Source: Apostichopus japonicus (lineage: Eukaryota; Echinodermata; Holothuroidea; Aspidochirotida; Stichopodidae). Taken from it: a DNA stretch of 64,000 bases. The notes beneath the pieces were generated by a model. It searched no databases and had not been told where the DNA came from. It saw only the letters and a list, made by a program, of their open reading frames with translations. Shown piece by piece: positions 1-13,200 of this stretch. The stretch covers positions 2,214,501-2,278,500 of the forward strand of contig NC_092571.1 in assembly GCF_037975245.1 (NCBI RefSeq), written 5' to 3'. Within the stretch, counting starts at the first letter, position 1. The number at the start of each line of letters is the position of its first letter. The position numbers and the translations under genes were made by a program.

Positions 1-60
1 ACACATGATGAGTATGAGTACAATTACAAACAACTATGGTAGAAAATGAGTGCCTACAAG

Positions 61-423
61 CATAGGCATAGGAGGCGGGGGGGGGGGCTGCAGCCCCACC
101 AACCAAAAATTGTTGTTAAAATTCGAGCAATATGCTGAGAATTTTTCGGGCACCTTCTGAAAGAAAAATAATTTGCATTGTGTTTTTCAATGTTTAAACT
201 GATATTACTATGATCATTATTATTGTAACGACTTCTCCAATAATTCTAACCAATATGGAAGGGTAATAACACGGCAAATGATTGTATGTTATTGGCATGC
301 GATGTAATAATCGATGCACGCCTATATGATATGCACATTAACATGTTGAAAAATGTTGGTTATATTCTTAGGGCAAGTAGTTACAGCCCCCCCCCCAAAT
401 CAAATTGGGCTCCTATGCCTATA
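61..423. mobile_element. hAT-like MITE, 363 bp
   Basis: The left end reads ATAGGCATAGGAG and the right end is its reverse complement (CTCCTATGCCTAT). Each is followed inward by a G or C run and CTGCAG/CTGTAA. Flanking 8-mers CCTACAAG (53-60) and CGTACAAG (424-431) match at 7 of 8 positions, consistent with an 8-bp target duplication of the hAT superfamily. No coding capacity. Confidence 0.7.
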
Positions 424-431
424 CGTACAAG

Positions 432-1203
432 TCTGATAACCGCCAAATATACTTAACCGCCAAATATGCTTGAAAGTGAAAAAACGGTCACTCATCTTTC
501 AAACTTAAGCAAGCCAACAACAGCAACCGTGAAAGATATTTCACTCACGGAGGACATTTCCCTCTTATCATCTAATTTAAAATTCCTGGTTGCCTGTGTT
601 TGATGGTCTAGAGCCCTCAAGGAATGTATCGTGCACATTTCTAGTAAGTTTTAGACGGCTGACATTTTGGGAAATTTTTATTTAACTTATGACCAACTGC
701 ACTTGCCATTGCATTGCTCTGGATAGATATTGGAAAGATTTCCAACAAGATATTGTATTTTTGTATATGTTAATGAGGTGTGAATATGACTGTTGAAAGA
801 TATTTTTTATTAGTTATTTTTTATTTGAAAGAGCAAAGAATTTTTTTTATTTTCGTTGAGGTTAGGACTCATGAAAAGTTATATATGTCAGAAAAGTTCA
901 TATTTTATTTTGGACAAGAGCAAAGAAATAAATACAAAACAATGACCTAGCAGGTGTATCTATGGTAACGCCGACTAATTTCAAAGCTCGGGATGAGAAG
1001 AAGTATTTCGTAGCACTAAGAAAAATTGAAATATTTTTATTTTACCTTTTGGAGTGATATGCACCCAGCCACCTTTAACCACCAATATTTGTGAAAACAC
1101 AAGGTGATACCTCCAGCCAGGTCATGTATTTTTAAATGGAGTTTCTCCTGAACAGCAGCAGGTATTAATATGTTTCTGTTTTGCTCTTTTTTTGTGTCTT
1201 CAG
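432..1203. other. Intron, nothing recognised
   Basis: AT-rich sequence upstream of the first readable OPA1 exon. No segment matching the preceding OPA1 exon (switch I side) was found here. Confidence 0.6.
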
Positions 1204-1278
1204 CTGAAAGCCCTTCGAAAGGAAATAGAGATGAGAATGAAGAGCAGCGTACAAGAAGGAAAAACAATAAGTCCAGAG
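1204..1278 (+). CDS. OPA1: OPA1 exon (GTPase domain, before G3)
   Basis: 75 nt, phase 0 at both ends; acceptor ttcag, donor gtaaat. Encodes [19 protein letters not shown] followed by KTISPE, matching the human AALRHEIELRMRKNVKEG region of the G domain. This is the first OPA1 exon I can find in the window. Confidence 0.95.
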
Positions 1279-4200
1279 GTAAATATTTATAGATATTTGT
1301 AAGATTTGAAAAGCTCAAGAAGCTGTACCCCAATAAACTATGTTCTTAAAATCATTTGTAAACTTTGTCCTTCTTCGTTGTCAAATTTAGCGACAGTTTA
1401 CTGTTCGTGAAAGACGAAAACATTGAAAGTATTCAATCTGTTCCTAAAGACATATTCACTAATCTGTTTCTAATACTCTGTGGAATGACTTCACGACTTT
1501 GGTCTTACAGCTCAAAACTTGACAGTTTTGGCAAATACCATCATGTTAACACAACCCATTCTGTTACAGCGTCTGAGCCGTGAATGCATTTATATCGATC
1601 ATTATTGAAACATTTTTTTTTCAGCTTAAGTCTGTACCAAAAATTTCAAACATTAACAAAACATTAATTTTTCCTTTTCATCTGTTGTCTCCTTTCCTCC
1701 CCCGCCCCTTTTCTTTTTTTTCTTTTCTTTTTTCTCTCTATTTTTAGGTAATTTCGTTGTCAGTCAGAGGACCGGGAATTCAAAGGATGGTACTTGTAGA
1801 TCTGCCAGGAATGATCAGCGTAAGATTTTATTCTTTTTATCATCGATGTTTGGTCGCTCATTAGCTATATAGGATACACATACACATGTATGCTAAATGC
1901 AGTGAACCTACACCTGCATGAGATTGTATATGGTGTGCGCATGTGTGTATGTATGTGTATGTATAAGTCCATGGAGTAAGATTTTAATGTTTATTATCGA
2001 CGTTGGTCGCTCATTACCTGCATAGGATACACATACATATGTATGCTAAATGCAGGGAACCTACACCTGCAGTAGATTGTATATGTATGTGTGTGTGTAT
2101 ATGTATCAGTCCATGGAGTAAGATTTTATTGTTTATCATCGACGTTGGTCGTTTATTACCTGCATAGGATACACATGCTAAATGCAGGGAACCTACACCT
2201 GCAGGAGATTGTATATGTATGTGTGTGTGTATGTATCAGTCCATGGAGTAAGATTTTATTTGTTTATCATCAATGTTTGGTCGCTCATTACCTGCATAGG
2301 ATACACATACACATGTATGCTAAACGCAGGGAGCCTACACCTGCAGGAGATTGTATGTGTGTATATGTGTGTATGTGTCAGTCCATGGAGCAAGATTTTG
2401 TTTATCATCAACGTTGGTCGCTCATTACCTGCATAGGATACACATGCTAAATGCAGGGAACCTACACCTGCAGGAGACTGTAATGTGTGTGTGTATGTAT
2501 AAGTCTATGGAGTAAGATTTTATTGTTTATCATCAACGTTGGTTGCTCATTACCTGCATAGGATACACATACACATGCTAAATGCAGGGAGCCTATACAT
2601 GCAAGAGATTGTATGTGTGTGTGTGTATGTATAAGTCCATGTAGTAAGATATTATTGTTTATCATTGACTTTGGTCGCTCATTACCTGCATAGGATACAC
2701 ATGCTAAATGCAGGGAACCTACACATGCATGAGTTTGTATGCGTGTGTGTGTATGTATAAGTCCATGTAGTAAGATATTATTGTTTATCATTGACGTTGG
2801 TTGCTCATTACCTGCATAGGATACACATGCTAAATGCAGGGAACCTACACCTGCAGGAGACTGTAATGTGCGTGTGTATGTATAAGTCTATGGAGTAAGA
2901 TTTTATTGTTTATCATCAATGTTGTTCGCTCATTATCTGCATAGGATACACATACACATGTATGCTAAATGCAGTGAACCTACACCTGCAGGAGATTGTA
3001 TATGTAAGTGTGTGTGTGTATCAGTCCATGGAGTATAAAGCAACTATGATATATAAGGGAAGATTGGGAAGACAATTCTCATATTTGACTTGCAGATGCC
3101 TCATACAGAGTTTTAGAACCAACTGATTTAGGTCAAATTCCAAGGGTTTATTTGAGGGATAGGCAACAGTCAACATTAAAAAAAAAAAAAAAAGTAAAAC
3201 TTGAGCATCATCTCAAGAAAGTCAGCAGGTCAAACTGCCACAAAGTTAAATTTTAATCCGATGCATTTGCATTTATTGTTGTGTTTCCTTTAAACATGTT
3301 GTTTTCCCCCAAAAAATGTTTTACTTTTTTGATATTCCTTTCAAATTGTTAATATTTTTTTTTTTTTTTAAATCTTGTCTTAGACTGTGACCACTGGGAT
3401 GGCTGCTGATACTAAGAGTGCCATACAAGAACTGAGCAAACGATACATGAGTAACCCTAACGCAATTATACTATGCATACAAGGTAAGGGGGAGTTAAAC
3501 TTGAGTTACCCATATGTCCCAATCACTGGGGAAAAAAAGAAGCATTTCATGAAAGCTTGTTTAAAGGTCTTTCTTTCAAGTCAGACTAGATTACCTCACC
3601 CCCACCCATCTTCCCAGACCCTCCCTACTCCTTAGTCCTCCCAACAGGCATGAGATTTTTCCACGAATTCTCAGAATATCCGTGATTTCTTTTCTACCTC
3701 GGGGACAAAAACTTTTATCCTAACACACTGTACCATACGCAAACTGGAGCCTATACCGCAATTTTTTGCAAAATTCTGTGATTTTGGTTTTAGCCCAGGC
3801 TCATCCCTGTCCCAACCCCATCCAGTAATGTAAATAACAGAACAGTGAACAATCATATAAATTGGATAAAAACAAAGCTGATGTTAAGAAATGTGTCTAA
3901 CTATCTACCATCTTTGGGAACAAAATCGAGTACTCCATTTTACCTTTGTCCAACTCATGCCACAGATGGCGCTGTTGATGCCGAGAGGAGTATCGTAACC
4001 GATCTTGTGAGCAGTATAGACCCATCCGGAAAGCGGACCATATTCGTCTTGACAAAAGTCGACCTAGCAGAAAAGGGCTCGGCTAGTCCTAGTAGGGTGA
4101 GAGATTAATTTAGTTCTCATGATAGATTTTTGAGGTTTGTGAGGCACCTTCCTTGACGAACGATAGTCATTTTGCATTGTTTTATTTTTGAACAACCTCG

Positions 4201-7200
4201 CACCTGTTGAGCAATTCCTCTTTCAATTTTGCGCATGAAAGATAGATGTGTTGGATCAATGTGACTCTCTCCATAGCAAGTCATGTTTATCCCTCATAAT
4301 TATCCCTGCATAAAGGTGGCCGCAAACTGCATATATCTTGGAGGGAATGCTTTTGTGTACAGTATGAAATTTACCTAATTTTTAATTTTACTCGTTAACA
4401 CTGTGATGGAATGTTTATGAATGTTTCTTGTTTCATCTTCTGCAGATAAGACAAATCCTAGAGGGAAGACTGTTTCCGATGAAAGCTTTAGGTTACTTTG
4501 CTGTCGTCACTGGCAAAGGTATACAGCCTCACACCTTTTCATTTTGTCTTCAATAGTTGTCAGTCATGTTGGACAAACTTTAGCTGCATAGGTGATCGAA
4601 ATCTGAAGAAGAGCAAACCATGAGCGGTTATTATTTAAACGAGGTGATATTCATTCGCAAACGGATTGAAATAAACAACAAATACATCAGAGTTTGGAAG
4701 GCCAGAAAAAAACAAAAAAACAAATACATAGGAGAATGTTTCCTTTGACTTGTTTATTTATATATTTATTTTTCTCGCCAGGGTGTTGATGACAATTTTT
4801 CCATTCAAATATAGAAATCTCTTTACTGTGGTGGGACAGAGCTTGTTCAATAAGTGGAAGTTTTAAATAGCAGTCATAGGTTTGTGGTTTTAAATTTGGT
4901 TTTAGTTTGTCATGATTTATTTATTTTCTGACTTTCTAATTTTTAATAGGAAGTTCTGACGACAGCATATCTACCATTCGTATGTACGAAGAACAATTCT
5001 TTAGAAACTCACAACTCTTCAAGTAAGTTTTCCTTTTCTTTCTGCTCTCCTTTGGGATTTATTCGAGATAGTATCTTTGATTCGTTTTTCTTTATTCCCC
5101 TGTCAACATTGTTTCCATTGAAACTATTAAAGTATTATTCACATGCAAATAGTAAAAAGGAAAGATTATTATTCAAAAATTCATTTTTAATTCATTATTT
5201 GAAACCAAGGTAAAGTTGACTAGTAAAGGGTAGATAACTAAATTGTAATCGAATTTTAATATCCAAAAGTGTAGGAAAGATTTAAGAAAGACAATATAGT
5301 TAATAATAATATAATAATAATAATTTATTCTTATATAGCGCTTTACATCAACGAATGATCTCAAAGCACTTCACAAAATCGCATAAAATATTACAACTTA
5401 AAAATTATTACAGCTAGTTGAATATGTTTGAGTAGGTTTACTACAGCAGGAACCTACATAGGTCTCTAAGCTGGATATAGCCTAGACCTATACAGCAAGC
5501 AGTGTAAGACGTAGGTCTCCAGTTTTGCATAGTTAACTTTAACTTGCTAACACGTAATTTAAGTATGCAATAATAACTCCCATTTGCTGGCCTGTTGAAG
5601 CCTAAATTTTTTTTTTACATGGCAGTAAATACTTGACAATTGTTTATCACAAAGATATAGGTCAAACATTCTTGATTGTGTGGCATGAAGCAGAACAATT
5701 TTGATGCAAGTTAATGCTTAAGGAATATTTTCAGTCCACTGCTGGTAACGCTTAATTCCACATACATGTGTCTGAACAGTTTAAGTGTGAAAGGTACTAC
5801 AAGTCCTTTAGGAGTTTTCAATTTAAACAGGTCTCCTTGAATAATTGCCAGATGGAAATTTCATCGATTTAAAGGAGCAGAACTTCCATACAGCAGAACT
5901 TTGGCGAAATGATTATTGTAGGGTACATGTGACATGCAGGTTGAATAAGATATGGCATACAAAAGAAAATTTCTCCATTTTGCTTTTCAAAGAGAATGGG
6001 TTCCCATAAACATTGGGCAAGAAGGTTGACAAGAGTCAAGGTCAATACTCGTTATACCTTGCGTTCTAGCAATACACCCACTCTAACTGTTCCCAGAACT
6101 AAACTGAAAACCTATGGCGATCATGCCTTTCCATCAGCCGGGCCCAAGCTCTGGAATGGTCTGCCCATATCTGTGCGGAGTTCTCCTACTCTCAGTCTGT
6201 TCAAGTCTTGCTTGAAGACTCATTTTTTCAAGTTGGTGTTCTATTAGGGTTGTACAGCGCTATTGAATACTTCGTAGATTTTAGCGCTTTATAAGTTCAT
6301 TTATTATTATTTAATATTAAGAGTTCAGTCGGAAAACCTTCTTATCAAAATAACTTCAACTTGGATGCAATATACTTTGTATGTGGTTCCACCTTATAAA
6401 GTACAAGAAGTTTTGTCTGTAGTTACATTAAATGTGCTCATGTGAAATTAGGCAAGGAATCACTAACCGGCATTCGCTGAAGCAATATATATTTACGCCA
6501 CCGGAATATCCATATTGGTGTGCAATGTGTTGAGGTTCTGCAACACCGCTTTAGTTTCGACATTGAAATGCTGACACCTGCTATAAGGCAGTGTCAGAGT
6601 TAATTAAAAACAGAATTTTAACAGTTTTTTTTTCTTCACATATTTTATGTTTTTCATATGTTTTAATAGATCAGGAACCTTTAAACCAAACCAGATGAAC
6701 ACTCAGAACCTGAGTTTTGCCGTGTCAGACTGCTTCTGGAAGATGGTGAGAGAATCCGTGGAGCAACAGTCAGATATTTACAGAGGTAAGAATTTAACGG
6801 AAAATAAAGGGAAGAGAACAGAGCAGTCCGTCAGTTGTCTTATCTGAACGATTACTGTTGAAATTAAGAATTTGATCGATTTTAGCTTTCAACAATCTTG
6901 TAGTTCAATATCATTTTCTTGGTATGTTAAGTGGGAATTTGGTTATCACCTTTTTTTCCCTTTTCTTTACTGGATTTTGACATTTTGATGAAGGAGTTGT
7001 ATGCCATCTCATTCATGAGCATGGCCATGCAGATGTTGAATCAGGCATTTGTGTTGATTTGAATAAAATTTTAAATACTTAAAATCCCATAGCAATGCAA
7101 CTCAGTTTGAGCTGAATAAAATTGTGGACGGTACGAGTATATATAGTTTACATTTGTGTAATGAACCTGTTGATATGGGTGGTCACAGTGATTTTATGGT

Positions 7201-10200
7201 AAATCGTTCGTGCCATAAGGGCAACAGAAAATAAATTTCTTTCTTTCGATTGCGACAGCTTTTCTCAATTAAACCCACCTGGTCAGAATGCATTTAGAAT
7301 AAGAAACATTGAATCTGCTTCCGAAGTTTATTTTCCGAAATTCATCAGCAAACACGTATTGAGACTTTAATATACATTTTACGTAAGGAGACTATTTGCA
7401 ATTTGTTAAGAACACTATTCCTCTCTCTGCGTTTGCTTTTCTCTTTATTAATTACTTATTAATTAATTATTTATAATTGGTTTTGATATGTTGCTACACA
7501 GCTAGTAGGTTTAACCTGGAAACGGAATGGAAGAACAATTTCTCACGTATACGTGAGTTGGACAGGGTAAGTGAATACCTGGGAATGTCAGTTTACAAAA
7601 AAACAGTTTCCAAGAACAAAATGAGCATAAATTCTCCGAATGCAAGTTTCATTATCGTAAAGCTTTCGGAAGGTTGCTACTACTCATGCCTCAGACTTAG
7701 AATTGAGGGAATCAGAATTACAATCAATCAATCAAACAACCAATCACCCTTTGAACAGATTTGTTATCTATTCAGTGGTTGTAGCCTGTATTACTCAAAC
7801 TTTTGACCAAGGTTTCAGACTCTCCTAAAATTATATTTTTGGTATTTTTTTGTCAAAAAGGAAGGGAAAAAAAGCTAGACTGAATTCAGTTCCCACTCAA
7901 CTCCTTCGATTTCCATTTCACGCAAACTTTTCTTTGAGAGAAATGCTTGTTTTTTCTTTTGTGTACGTGGTTGTGTAGTATGCACTGATGGCTAAACTAA
8001 CTCACTCGTACTGGATGTGATTTTTTTATTTTTTTTGTTTGTTTTTTCTTTCCAACCAGGATGAACTATTTGAACGAGCCAAGGGTGAAATTTTAGATGA
8101 GGTTCTATGTCTTAGTGAAATAACTGCTAAACATTGGTAAGTGACAACAATCGCAAGATAAGCAAAGATACAAACTAATTTGGAGCCGTAAGTAGGTTAC
8201 GTTCGCAGGTATTTTTTGTATTTTACAGTCGTACTCATTAATATGTTTCCATTTGAAATGAGTCCCCTTCTCTCCGTCTGCCACACAGGAGCAAATAGCA
8301 TTCTTTTTCCTGGCATGTCATTGGCCAATTTCAAACAAGAATCAGCCAATAAGCTCTACTCTCAGGGTTGATATAGAGTCACCGACTTACCTGTCTACCC
8401 ACAACTTTAGCACTTACTTCCCACCATGTTTGAAACTGTGTGAACATCTTTCTTTGTATGCTATTGGTCGATTTCAGTTTCACCACCTATCTACCACATC
8501 GCACAAGGAAACTACATTGGTGTGTGGTAGAGTAGTCCAGAGTTTGTAAGCAACCTGTGGAGTTAGTGTTAATGTATTTTATTTCAATATTAACCAGTAA
8601 AGACCAATCTATTAGTGACTCATTATCTATGAAAAGTTAACATTACCAAAGTCTGTGCTGCAGGTGGTTAAATTTGGGTGAATAAGACATCAGAGAACTG
8701 TTATAAGAAATTAGAGATGCTTTCTTGAAAGTTCATTTTCCATGTTAGAATCGGTGCTTGATGTAGTGATTTGTTGTGACTGGTTAATGGTAAAGCCTGA
8801 ACACTAAATGAACACATTTTGGAATAGAAAAGAAATGTTTCATAGAGTCTCTAGGGTAAGGGAAAGTCGAACCACTGCAGGGATGTGCCTGCGCTGGGCG
8901 GCACCAGGCGGCCCTGCCCAGCACTAAAAATTACCGCCCATCAGTCTTAAAAATCATGAATCCCGCCCAGCACTATTTTCATCTAAAATCCCGACATTCC
9001 TAACAACATATTCAACATAAATTGAAAAAAAAAATTAAAAATGTAAATTGATAGCAAAACTAGTACTTGTGTATGTGCTTAAAAAGCTACACAAGTGCCA
9101 GCATTTGGCATCTGAGCACCTTCAAAAATCGAAAAATTTCTCACACACCCCCTCCCCCATAGACCCCTCCCCAAGGACAGTGATCAGTATACCTGGCACT
9201 CAGGAAATCCTGTTCACATCACTACCGCTGCGTCAAAAATATGATACTGAAGGGGACTGCAACATCCTGCAGGCAGCCTGCATCGGATCCTGCAGGCAGG
9301 CTGCATCGGATGTAACTGTTTGTGTTGTGCGGTTATCACACAACACAAGCACTGCTGGTCGACGGAGATAATCTCTAATGTTCAATGCTAATTCATCTAT
9401 ACTGCTGTTGCTTTTCTTTTTGACACATTGCCTAAATGGAATTTTAAGATTGAAAGTGCAACCAACGGCTTTAGATCTTGAAGCTTTACTGTTTGTATTA
9501 ATAGTGATAATAGAGAATTAAATGAATATACTTGAAGGAGTAATATAAAGCTGGTAAAAGAAAAGACTTGTTTTCCTTCCTTTTTCTTTTTCTTTCACTT
9601 TTATTGGCATTTCTTTTTTTTAAATCCTGAATAAATCAGGGAACAATTTACATTCAACATGATGTGTTGCATTTTTGCAGTTTATAATTTTTTTTGTCCC
9701 CCTTGTGACCATAAAATACTGAGCATGATATGGTTCCTTGTAAAAACAATTGCTATAAATCTGTACATATATGTAACAATTTCACCATTCTAAATAGCGC
9801 TTTGCATTGCTGCAAAACCCACTAAATTATTCCTTTGAAATTTATGAGACAATTGAAGATGATTCTGTTTCTTGTTTTTTTTTTGTGTGTTTGTAAATTT
9901 TGGAATAATGTTTTCTTTTCAGGGAAGAGGTTATAAATAACGTTTTCTGGGATAGAGTTGCTGGCTACGTTTTTGAGGGTATCTACATACCTTCTGCCCA
10001 GTCCAATGATTCAGGGTAGGTCATTCCTTATTACAAAGAGTGTGGAGGTTAAAAGTCTTTAGAGTTATGCCCAAATGCCTTCTCACATTACTTTACAACA
10101 GTCGACCAGGTGTACATAATTCAAAGAATCAACATGTTCAAGTGAAGGGGGACTTTTCACAGGGTGCAGCTATATTTCAGAGATGCCACATTCTATTCTT

Positions 10201-13200
10201 TCTTCTTCCAAGCAATTTTCGTTTCAACACAATGAGGTTCATCTGCTATAGATAATTCTTTCCTATAGGTCTACATTGATCACTGCAAAGAACGACTGGA
10301 ATTGAGTTTAAACATTTGCCAAACTTCACACCAACCGCTGAACCAATCATATCAGTGCAGACGACAGCAGTTTAATCTGTGCTCGTACTTACGTTCGTGC
10401 GTTGCATAACAGTCATATGTCGCAGTGTATTGGTCTCTTGGACGCAGTGCGTAAATCAAACTGCCTAAACTGTGAGAGCAGACTTTGTTGATATAATAAA
10501 ATAAGGAAGCAAGATTTTCAATGGAATTTGCCGTAGTAAAGAGAAAACATCGATACAACTCTACACTCATTTAGTCACAACAGTGAATGTACCAGATGAA
10601 GCCTAGTCCAAGTTACCAATACTACTGAAATTTGCCCTAGCCTATATAGCACTGCCAATGCTTGTCGATGTGGGTTAGCCTAACGTTAAGCTTAACGTTA
10701 TTATTAACAGGTTAGGCTGCTAAGATTATCGTAGCCTACACTGTAGACGCAGAAGATAATGTAACTTGTAAGGGTTTCAGAAGCAATCGTATTAACAAAA
10801 CATTGTCAAAGGTTGCCTTTTTTTTGTATATGCAGAGTTATACTGGTATTAATTTCAATGTAGGCTAGGCTACCAACCGTATAATTTTATTAATTAGGCC
10901 TAGCCTAGGCCCTAGCCTATAACTTAAGGAATAAGATGACCAAAACATGTTAGGCTAGGGTAGCTTGTCACTTGTGTCTTCTTACTATTACTAAGTGACT
11001 AGAATTTGAAGTGTTTACTGTTAGGACCTAGGCCTAGGTGAATTTTGTTTGTGTTTTCTTTAGTGTGGCATACCAAATGCCAAGTAATAATAATCAGTAC
11101 TTATTTTTACGACACTTAAGCGAACACAAATGTGGGAGAAACCTGCAAGGGGTTATGGATTACAACTTACCAGTCCGGTGGCTTCCAATTCAACATTTTA
11201 ACTCAAATTTGGAATCATTTTCCAAGTACTGGCCATCTCTTCTAGAACAGACTAGCCTAAGTCAGACTGAGCAGTGGATTGTTTCAGATTTTTTGCAGCT
11301 GCCAGTGCTAGTGGCATCTCAGATGTTTGCCCGGGACCAGTTATTCACCTGGGTGAAGAGAGGCAATGAAAAATGCCATATCCAAGAACAAAATATAATG
11401 ATCTGGTCTGGCATTCGCCATTTGACCACATTGCCTTGCTAAACTACTGTCATGGCAAATTATGTAAGGATCTTTTGTTGCTTTCCCTGGAAAGACCATT
11501 TATTACTTTTTGGTTGTTTAAACAGCAAATTTGGTTGTCTGAATAACTATAGCAAAAATAACATAGAATGGCCATTACAATATGATGTGTAGCTTTGGTA
11601 ACTAGAACACCAGCTTTGGGCCAGTAAAACTCCCCTTTGGGTGAATCATATGTCTGCCCATAGCCTAGGTGTGTTTGTTTCATTTCAAAATCTTCATAGT
11701 GATGGAGGGAAGATACCAATTAATCATTTCACCTATTTGTGATATTTAGTTACATTGCAAACTGAATTTGATCTAACTAGTTGTCCCAGGGATCACCTCC
11801 AAAGTGCAAAGCTGATTTTGGACGTCATGTTAGACCATTAAAACTTTGTCCTGACCGTTGATTATGTGACAATCTGGTGGTTCCATGTTCAACTGTTGAT
11901 AGCAATGGCACTTGAAAGCATACTCTGCTGCTTAATCCAACGAAACGACACAATTACTGATGAAGTTAGAGATATGAAATCTTACTTGAAATTTGTTGGA
12001 CACAGAATTTTCTGGTATCAGACTGTGTGCACTAACTATTGTGGAGTTACTAAATAGGTTATAATCACATAGAGCTGTTAATTTCTTTGAAAGGTACTCA
12101 TATTGTGTTAAAATTGCATGACTTGAATATGAAAGATTTTACTTCAAGTACATGGGGCTCTCCAATAGTGAACAAATCAACAGAGGGTGCTGTCTCATTA
12201 GTCCTCTGTAGTTCCATAGAACTTGACAAGTTCTTGCCATGAAATTTGGCAGTACCATGAGTTGATTACCAAAACTCTGTTCATAATTATTCCGAGAGAT
12301 CTCATGAAAAATTTGTTAGAATATCCATGTTTTAAGCACATTTAAACTTGTGTTTCCTAAAACATGTTTTTTATTTGCAAATCTGCACAAGAGGAATTTG
12401 GAGTCAGTCCTCCAGCATGTCTGCTAACAATTTCACCTGGCATGTTTGAATTTTTTTGAGCACTGTGCTTTAATGCAATGGCATTAACTTTGTTCAGATA
12501 TTTGTATACAGTACAAATCAATCACGTTAGCGCCAATGTGATGGCGCCCTCAGTTAAAATGCTGGAGAGCTCCCTAGATGGCTTTAAAAGTATTGTTCAG
12601 ACTGGTTATTACTATTTCAAAAGAAATTGCTCGAAGCAAAGGAAGAAAGGAGAGAATGAAACTAGCTGATTATGTTGGGAAGTCTGGTCACATCTGACAA
12701 TCAATTTCAAGATATAGTTAAGTATTGATGAAAATGACACAGAAATGTAAAATGGTAATTGTGGATTAAGGTTTGTGAAAATAAATGCCATTTTCTGCAT
12801 CAATTCTTCTCATAAATTTGGTGAGTATTGATGATAAGTCCATTCATTATTTGAAACCAAATGTTTTGATATTACAGCAAAGCAAAGATAATAAAATATC
12901 CTTCTCCATTTTGTCATTTCAGAACTTTCAATACAAGTGTAGACATAAAATTAAAGCAATGGGCAGAACAAACACTGCCAAAGACAAGTGTAGAGGTAAG
13001 CTTTGTGGCCTTTTAAAAACCGTGAGTTTTTTGCCTATTAATAAGGTTTGACTCATTTAACCTGAATTGCATGACTGTTCAATAGGATTTTACTATATGT
13101 TAACCTGAGACATCTGCCTGTAATGCAGGGTTTCGCTAGGTTGACATAACTAACACTAAAGAACTTATATAAATGTCCAGTGAGTAAAAATGATATTTTA

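Noticed and set aside
2091-2791. ORFs of 84-119 codons on both strands
   Set aside because: They are translations of the minisatellite units (repeated CVCVCV and HTHTH stretches), not genes.
9048-9371. 107-codon ORF
   Set aside because: Covers the right half of the MITE at 8878-9224 and the 23-bp duplication, hence not a gene.
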